This document shows positions 6,578 through 9,369 of a stretch of DNA of 9,369 nucleotides, in pieces; the stretch's first letter is position 1, and the number at the start of each line of letters is the position of its first letter. The DNA comes from Pseudorhodobacter antarcticus (GTDB taxonomy: Bacteria; Pseudomonadota; Alphaproteobacteria; Rhodobacterales; Rhodobacteraceae): assembly GCA_945897655.1 (NCBI GenBank), contig CAMDHB010000114.1:1-9369 (forward strand), read 5' to 3'. The notes under the pieces were generated by a model. It ran no database searches. It saw only the letters and a program-made list of their open reading frames with translations, and was not told the DNA's origin. A program made the position numbers and the translations under genes.

Positions 6578-6610
6578 GGTGCCGTGTGCCCTCCACACGG
6601 CACCTTTTTT
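6578..6610 (+). terminator. Intrinsic terminator of the puf operon
   Basis: A perfect 11-bp stem, GGTGCCGTGTG (6578-6588) with CACACGGCACC (6594-6604), closes a CCCTC loop and is followed at once by six T (6605-6610). This is a textbook Rho-independent terminator on the plus strand, placed 120 bases after the pufX stop. It ends puf transcription, though some read-through into dxs is likely, since dxs starts only 34 bases later. Confidence 0.93.
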
Positions 6611-6644
6611 CCAAGCAGGCTTCGACAGATGAAAGGTGAGAGAG

Positions 6645-8570
6645 ATGCGCCCTGACACCCCGACCCTAGACCGCGTTGTGACCCCAACGGATTTGCGGGC
6701 CCTGAGCGATGCCGAGTTGAGCCTGCTGGCGAATGAACTGCGGGCCGAGACGATTTCGGTGGTGTCCGAGACGGGTGGCCATCTGGGGTCGTCGCTGGGG
6801 GTGGTGGAACTGACGGTGGCCATTCATGCGGTGTTCAATGCGCCGGTGGACAAGTTGATCTGGGATGTGGGCCACCAGTGCTATCCGCACAAGATTTTGA
6901 CGGGCCGGCGCGACCGGATGCGGACGTTGCGGCAGGGCGGGGGGTTGTCTGGGTTCACCAAGCGGTCGGAGTCTGAATATGACCCGTTTGGCGCGGCGCA
7001 TTCGTCGACGTCGATTTCCGCTGCGCTGGGCTTTGCCGTGGCGCGCGACATGGGGCAGCCGACGGGCGATGCGATTGCGGTGATTGGCGATGGGGCCATC
7101 ACGGCGGGCATGGCGTACGAGGCGATGAACGCGGCGGGGCATCTGGGCCAGCGGCTGTTCGTGATTTTGAACGACAATGACATGAGTATTGCCCCGCCGG
7201 TGGGTGCGATGTCGAAATATCTGACGGGGCTGTCGACCAATGCGCCCTTTGCCGCCATGCGCGACGTGGCTGCGGGGTTTGAGGCGGCGTTGCCGGGGCC
7301 CCTGCGCGATGGCGCACGGCGGGCGCGGGCGCTGGTGACGGGCATGCCCGGTGGCGGCACGTTGTTCGAGGAGTTGGGGTTCAGCTATATCGGGCCGATT
7401 GACGGGCATGACATGCCTGTGCTGTTGGCCACACTGCGCGCGGCCAAGGCGCGGGCGACGGGGCCGGTGCTGATCCATGCGGTGACGGTCAAGGGCAAGG
7501 GCTATGCCCCGGCCGAGGCGGCGGCGGACAAGTATCACGGGGTGGCCAAGTTCGATGTGGGGTCAGGGACGCAGGTCAAGGCCAAGGCAAACGCACCGGC
7601 CTATACCACCGTCTTTGGCCAGGCCCTGACGGATGAGGCGTCGCGGGATGGCAAGATCGTGGGTATCACGGCGGCGATGCCGTCGGGCACGGGGCTGGAC
7701 ATCATGGCCAAGCGGTTCCCGGCGCGGGTGTTCGATGTGGGCATTGCCGAACAGCATGGCGTGACCTTTGCCGCAGGCTTGGCTGCTGGCGGATTGAAGC
7801 CGTTCGTGGCGATATACTCCAGCTTTTTGCAGCGCGGCTATGACCAGATCGTGCATGACGTGGCCTTGCAGGGCCTGCCCGTCCGCTTTGCCGTCGACCG
7901 GGCGGGGCTGGTGGGTGCGGATGGGGCAACCCATGCCGGGGCGTTTGATGTGGGCTTTCTGTCCAACCTGCCGGGGTTCGTGGTGATGGCTGCGGGGGAC
8001 GAGGCGGAACTGGTCGACATGGTTGCCACGGCGGCGGCCCATGACGAGGGGCCGATCGCCTTCCGCTATCCGCGTGGCGAGGGCGTGGGGGCCGAGATGC
8101 CTGCCCGTGGCCGGGTGTTGCCGATCGGCAAGGGGCGTGTGGTGCGCCAGGGTGAGACGGTTGCGCTGTTGTCCTTTGGCGCGCATCTGTCCGAATGCCT
8201 GATTGCGGCCGAGGTGCTGGGGGCCGAGGGGATTTCAGCCACGGTGGCAGATGCGCGGTTTGCGAAACCGCTGGACACCGATCTGATCGGGCAGTTGGCG
8301 CGGCATCACAGGCTGCTGATCACGGTCGAGCAGGGGGCGATGGGCGGCTTTGGCGCACTGGTGTTGCAGCATCTGGCCAACAGCGGGGGCTTGGATGGGC
8401 GGGTGATGGTGCGGACGATGACCCTGCCGGACCGGTTCATCGAACAGGCCAGCCCGGCGGCGATGTATGCCGATGCGGGGCTGACGGCGCGGGATATTGC
8501 ACTGACGGTGCAGCGGGCCTTGGGGACGCATAGCGCGGGCGAGGGGTTGCGGGTGGTCACGCGCAGCTGA
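6645..8570 (+). CDS. dxs: 1-deoxy-D-xylulose-5-phosphate synthase
   Basis: Dxs (641 aa from this start) condenses pyruvate and glyceraldehyde 3-phosphate to DXP, the first step of the MEP pathway, with thiamine diphosphate; the product also feeds thiamine and pyridoxal synthesis. Visible marks are GGHLGSS (His46), WDVGHQCYPHKILTGR, HSSTSIS (His119), the ThDP motif GDG (148-150) to NDND (176-179), the catalytic Glu369 in DVGIAEQHG, DRAGLVGADGATH (418-430) and a transketolase C-terminal domain (about 500-625). ATG 6645 is chosen because the family N-terminus fits and GAAAGG (6631-6636) lies 8 bases upstream; an in-frame GTG at 6636 would add three residues but lacks a clear ribosome site. Many Rhodobacter genomes carry a second dxs elsewhere, so this copy may be the one serving phytol and carotenoid supply. 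Codons are strongly G-ended (GGG, GTG, GCG), like the bch genes. Confidence 0.98.
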   Translation: MRPDTPTLDRVVTPTDLRALSDAELSLLANELRAETISVVSETGGHLGSSLGVVELTVAIHAVFNAPVDKLIWDVGHQCYPHKILTGRRDRMRTLRQGGGLSGFTKRSESEYDPFGAAHSSTSISAALGFAVARDMGQPTGDAIAVIGDGAITAGMAYEAMNAAGHLGQRLFVILNDNDMSIAPPVGAMSKYLTGLSTNAPFAAMRDVAAGFEAALPGPLRDGARRARALVTGMPGGGTLFEELGFSYIGPIDGHDMPVLLATLRAAKARATGPVLIHAVTVKGKGYAPAEAAADKYHGVAKFDVGSGTQVKAKANAPAYTTVFGQALTDEASRDGKIVGITAAMPSGTGLDIMAKRFPARVFDVGIAEQHGVTFAAGLAAGGLKPFVAIYSSFLQRGYDQIVHDVALQGLPVRFAVDRAGLVGADGATHAGAFDVGFLSNLPGFVVMAAGDEAELVDMVATAAAHDEGPIAFRYPRGEGVGAEMPARGRVLPIGKGRVVRQGETVALLSFGAHLSECLIAAEVLGAEGISATVADARFAKPLDTDLIGQLARHHRLLITVEQGAMGGFGALVLQHLANSGGLDGRVMVRTMTLPDRFIEQASPAAMYADAGLTARDIALTVQRALGTHSAGEGLRVVTRS

Positions 8571-8594
8571 GTTTTGGACCGCTGGACATGAAAA

Positions 8595-8616
8595 AGCCCC
8601 CGTCAAAGCGGGGGCT
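8595..8616 (-). terminator. Terminator between convergent dxs and cytochrome c2 genes
   Basis: AGCCCCCG (8595-8602) and CGGGGGCT (8609-8616) form an 8-bp stem with a 6-base loop. Read on the minus strand it is followed by a run of T (the AAAAA at 8591-8595 on the plus strand), making an intrinsic terminator for the cytochrome c2 gene 23 bases after its stop. On the plus strand the tail is CTTGTC, weaker, but the same stem may slow or end dxs transcripts as well. Confidence 0.88.
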
Positions 8617-8638
8617 CTTGTCATTCGGCAGTGTCAGA

Positions 8639-9073
8639 TCACGGCGCGGCGGGAGCCGGGCTGAACTGCGAAAGATAGGCGTACAGGTCGGCAGCGGCTT
8701 CCGCGTCCTTGACCTTGAATGCCATTTTGCTTTTCGCCTTTTTGTCATCAAGGCGGGTTTGCAGGAACTTGGTCGGGTCCTGGACGTACTCGATGAAGGT
8801 CGCCTCGTCCCAGACCAGACCAGCGGCACCAGCGGCAACAACGCTGTCGCCATATTTGAAGTCTGGATAGCTGCCAGCCACGCGGCCGAACACGCCATAC
8901 AGGTTCGGGCCGACTTTGCCCTTGCCGGCCAGAACGGCACCGGTGTCGTCAATCACGGCATGGCAGGTCTGGCATTGCTTGAAGCCTTTTTCGCCATTGG
9001 CAGCGTCACCTGCCGCCAGAGCAGGGGTGCAAGCCATGGCAAGCACGGCGAGCAGAGCAAGTTTGGATTTCAT
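8639..9073 (-). CDS. cycA: Cytochrome c2 (periplasmic electron donor to the reaction centre)
   Basis: This 144-aa class I c-type cytochrome carries electrons from the bc1 complex to the photo-oxidised special pair, and often to the cbb3/aa3 oxidases. It has a signal peptide (MKSKLALLAVLAMACTPALA, likely cut near residue 20-21), the haem motif CQTCH (Cys34, Cys37, His38), GPNLYGVFGR, YVQDPTKFL and the axial Met117 in SKMAFK, in the same order as R. sphaeroides cytochrome c2. The ribosome site is AAGGGAGA on the minus strand (9079-9086). It lies 61 bases after hemA on the same strand, so the two may be co-transcribed. All 13 glycines use GGC or GGT and none GGG, unlike neighbouring dxs, suggesting high expression. 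A related isoform such as isocytochrome c2 cannot be excluded from sequence alone, but the match over the whole chain supports c2. Confidence 0.93.
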   Translation of the reverse strand: MKSKLALLAVLAMACTPALAAGDAANGEKGFKQCQTCHAVIDDTGAVLAGKGKVGPNLYGVFGRVAGSYPDFKYGDSVVAAGAAGLVWDEATFIEYVQDPTKFLQTRLDDKKAKSKMAFKVKDAEAAADLYAYLSQFSPAPAAP

Positions 9074-9134
9074 TGAAGTCTCCCTTCGGCGCCCGATTCC
9101 GGTGCGTCAGATGATTAGATTGCCGATATTTAGC

Positions 9135-9369
9135 TCATGCCACGGCGCGGGCAAGAGCACAACGCTGCCACAAGGCGGAAAGTGCCGAAACCAGATGGTC
9201 GATGTCGGCGTCGCTGTGGAAGGGCGAAGGGGTGATGCGCAGACGTTCAGTGCCCTTGGCGACGGTGGGGTAGTTGATGGGCTGCACATAGACGCCCCAA
9301 TCGCGCATCAGGATGTCGCTGATCATGCGGCATTTGACGGGATCGCCGATCATCACGGGGATGATATGG
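9135..9369 (-). CDS. hemA: 5-aminolevulinate synthase, C-terminal part
   Basis: Only the last 78 codons are in the window. The frame is open through the edge and reads HIIPVMIGDPVKCRM at the start, then YVQPINYPTVAKGTERLRI, TPSPFHSDADIDHLV and a C-terminus of RCALARAVA. These are characteristic of the alphaproteobacterial ALA synthase (Shemin, C4 pathway), which condenses glycine and succinyl-CoA with pyridoxal phosphate as the first step of haem and bacteriochlorophyll synthesis. The catalytic PLP lysine and the start lie outside, so integrity cannot be judged. Rhodobacter species often have two ALA synthases (HemA and HemT); the position in the photosynthesis cluster favours hemA, but this is inference. 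No terminator is visible before the cytochrome c2 gene. Confidence 0.93.
   Translation of the reverse strand, partial: HIIPVMIGDPVKCRMISDILMRDWGVYVQPINYPTVAKGTERLRITPSPFHSDADIDHLVSALSALWQRCALARAVA

Noticed and set aside
9074..9134. FNR-type site (TTGAT-N4-ATCAA) or terminator between hemA and cycA
   Set aside because: No such palindrome and no hairpin with a T-run is present in the 61 bases.
1..9369. PpsR/CrtJ sites (TGT-N12-ACA)
   Set aside because: I checked the gaps around pufQ-pufB, pufA-pufL and hemA-cycA and the end of bchZ and saw none. A full scan by eye of all coding DNA was not done.

Overview
The window is a piece of the photosynthesis gene cluster of an anaerobic or facultative anoxygenic phototroph of the Rhodobacter group (Alphaproteobacteria, Rhodobacteraceae). 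The DNA is GC-rich. The gene order bchX-bchY-bchZ-pufQ-pufB-pufA-pufL-pufM-pufX is that of Rhodobacter. A pufX gene takes the place of the tetrahaem cytochrome gene pufC, which narrows the host to Rhodobacter and its close relatives. PufB, PufA, PufL and PufM read like R. sphaeroides proteins, whereas the PufX C-terminus looks more like R. capsulatus. These comparisons are from memory, so the species is not assigned.

Layout. Positions 1-3647 (+) hold the end of bchX plus complete bchY and bchZ, the three subunits of chlorophyllide a oxidoreductase. Their stop and start codons overlap, and bchZ also overlaps pufQ. Positions 3644-6457 (+) hold the puf operon: the assembly factor pufQ, the LH1 antenna genes pufB and pufA, the reaction-centre genes pufL and pufM, and pufX. 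RNA hairpins lie between pufQ and pufB and between pufA and pufL. After pufX comes a ladder of five hairpins, the last being a strong intrinsic terminator (6578-6610). Only 34 bases later, dxs begins (6645-8570, +); it encodes the first enzyme of the MEP isoprenoid pathway. A terminator at 8595-8616 separates dxs from two convergent minus-strand genes: the cytochrome c2 gene (8639-9073) and the 3' end of hemA, 5-aminolevulinate synthase (9135 to the window edge).

How the genes work together. HemA makes the tetrapyrrole precursor, BchXYZ turns a chlorin into a bacteriochlorin, and Dxs supplies the isoprenoid for the phytyl tail, carotenoids and quinone. PufB, PufA, PufL, PufM and PufX form the RC-LH1 core complex in which the pigment works, and cytochrome c2 re-reduces the photo-oxidised special pair. 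The region therefore joins core photochemistry to its two precursor supplies and its electron donor.

I found no mobile element, CRISPR array, tRNA, rRNA or unknown large gene. The less ordinary observations concern RNA: a possible short leader ORF before pufB, the hairpin ladder, and the lack of room for a dxs promoter. One candidate RegA/PrrA-type operator lies inside bchZ. No previously undescribed system is evident.
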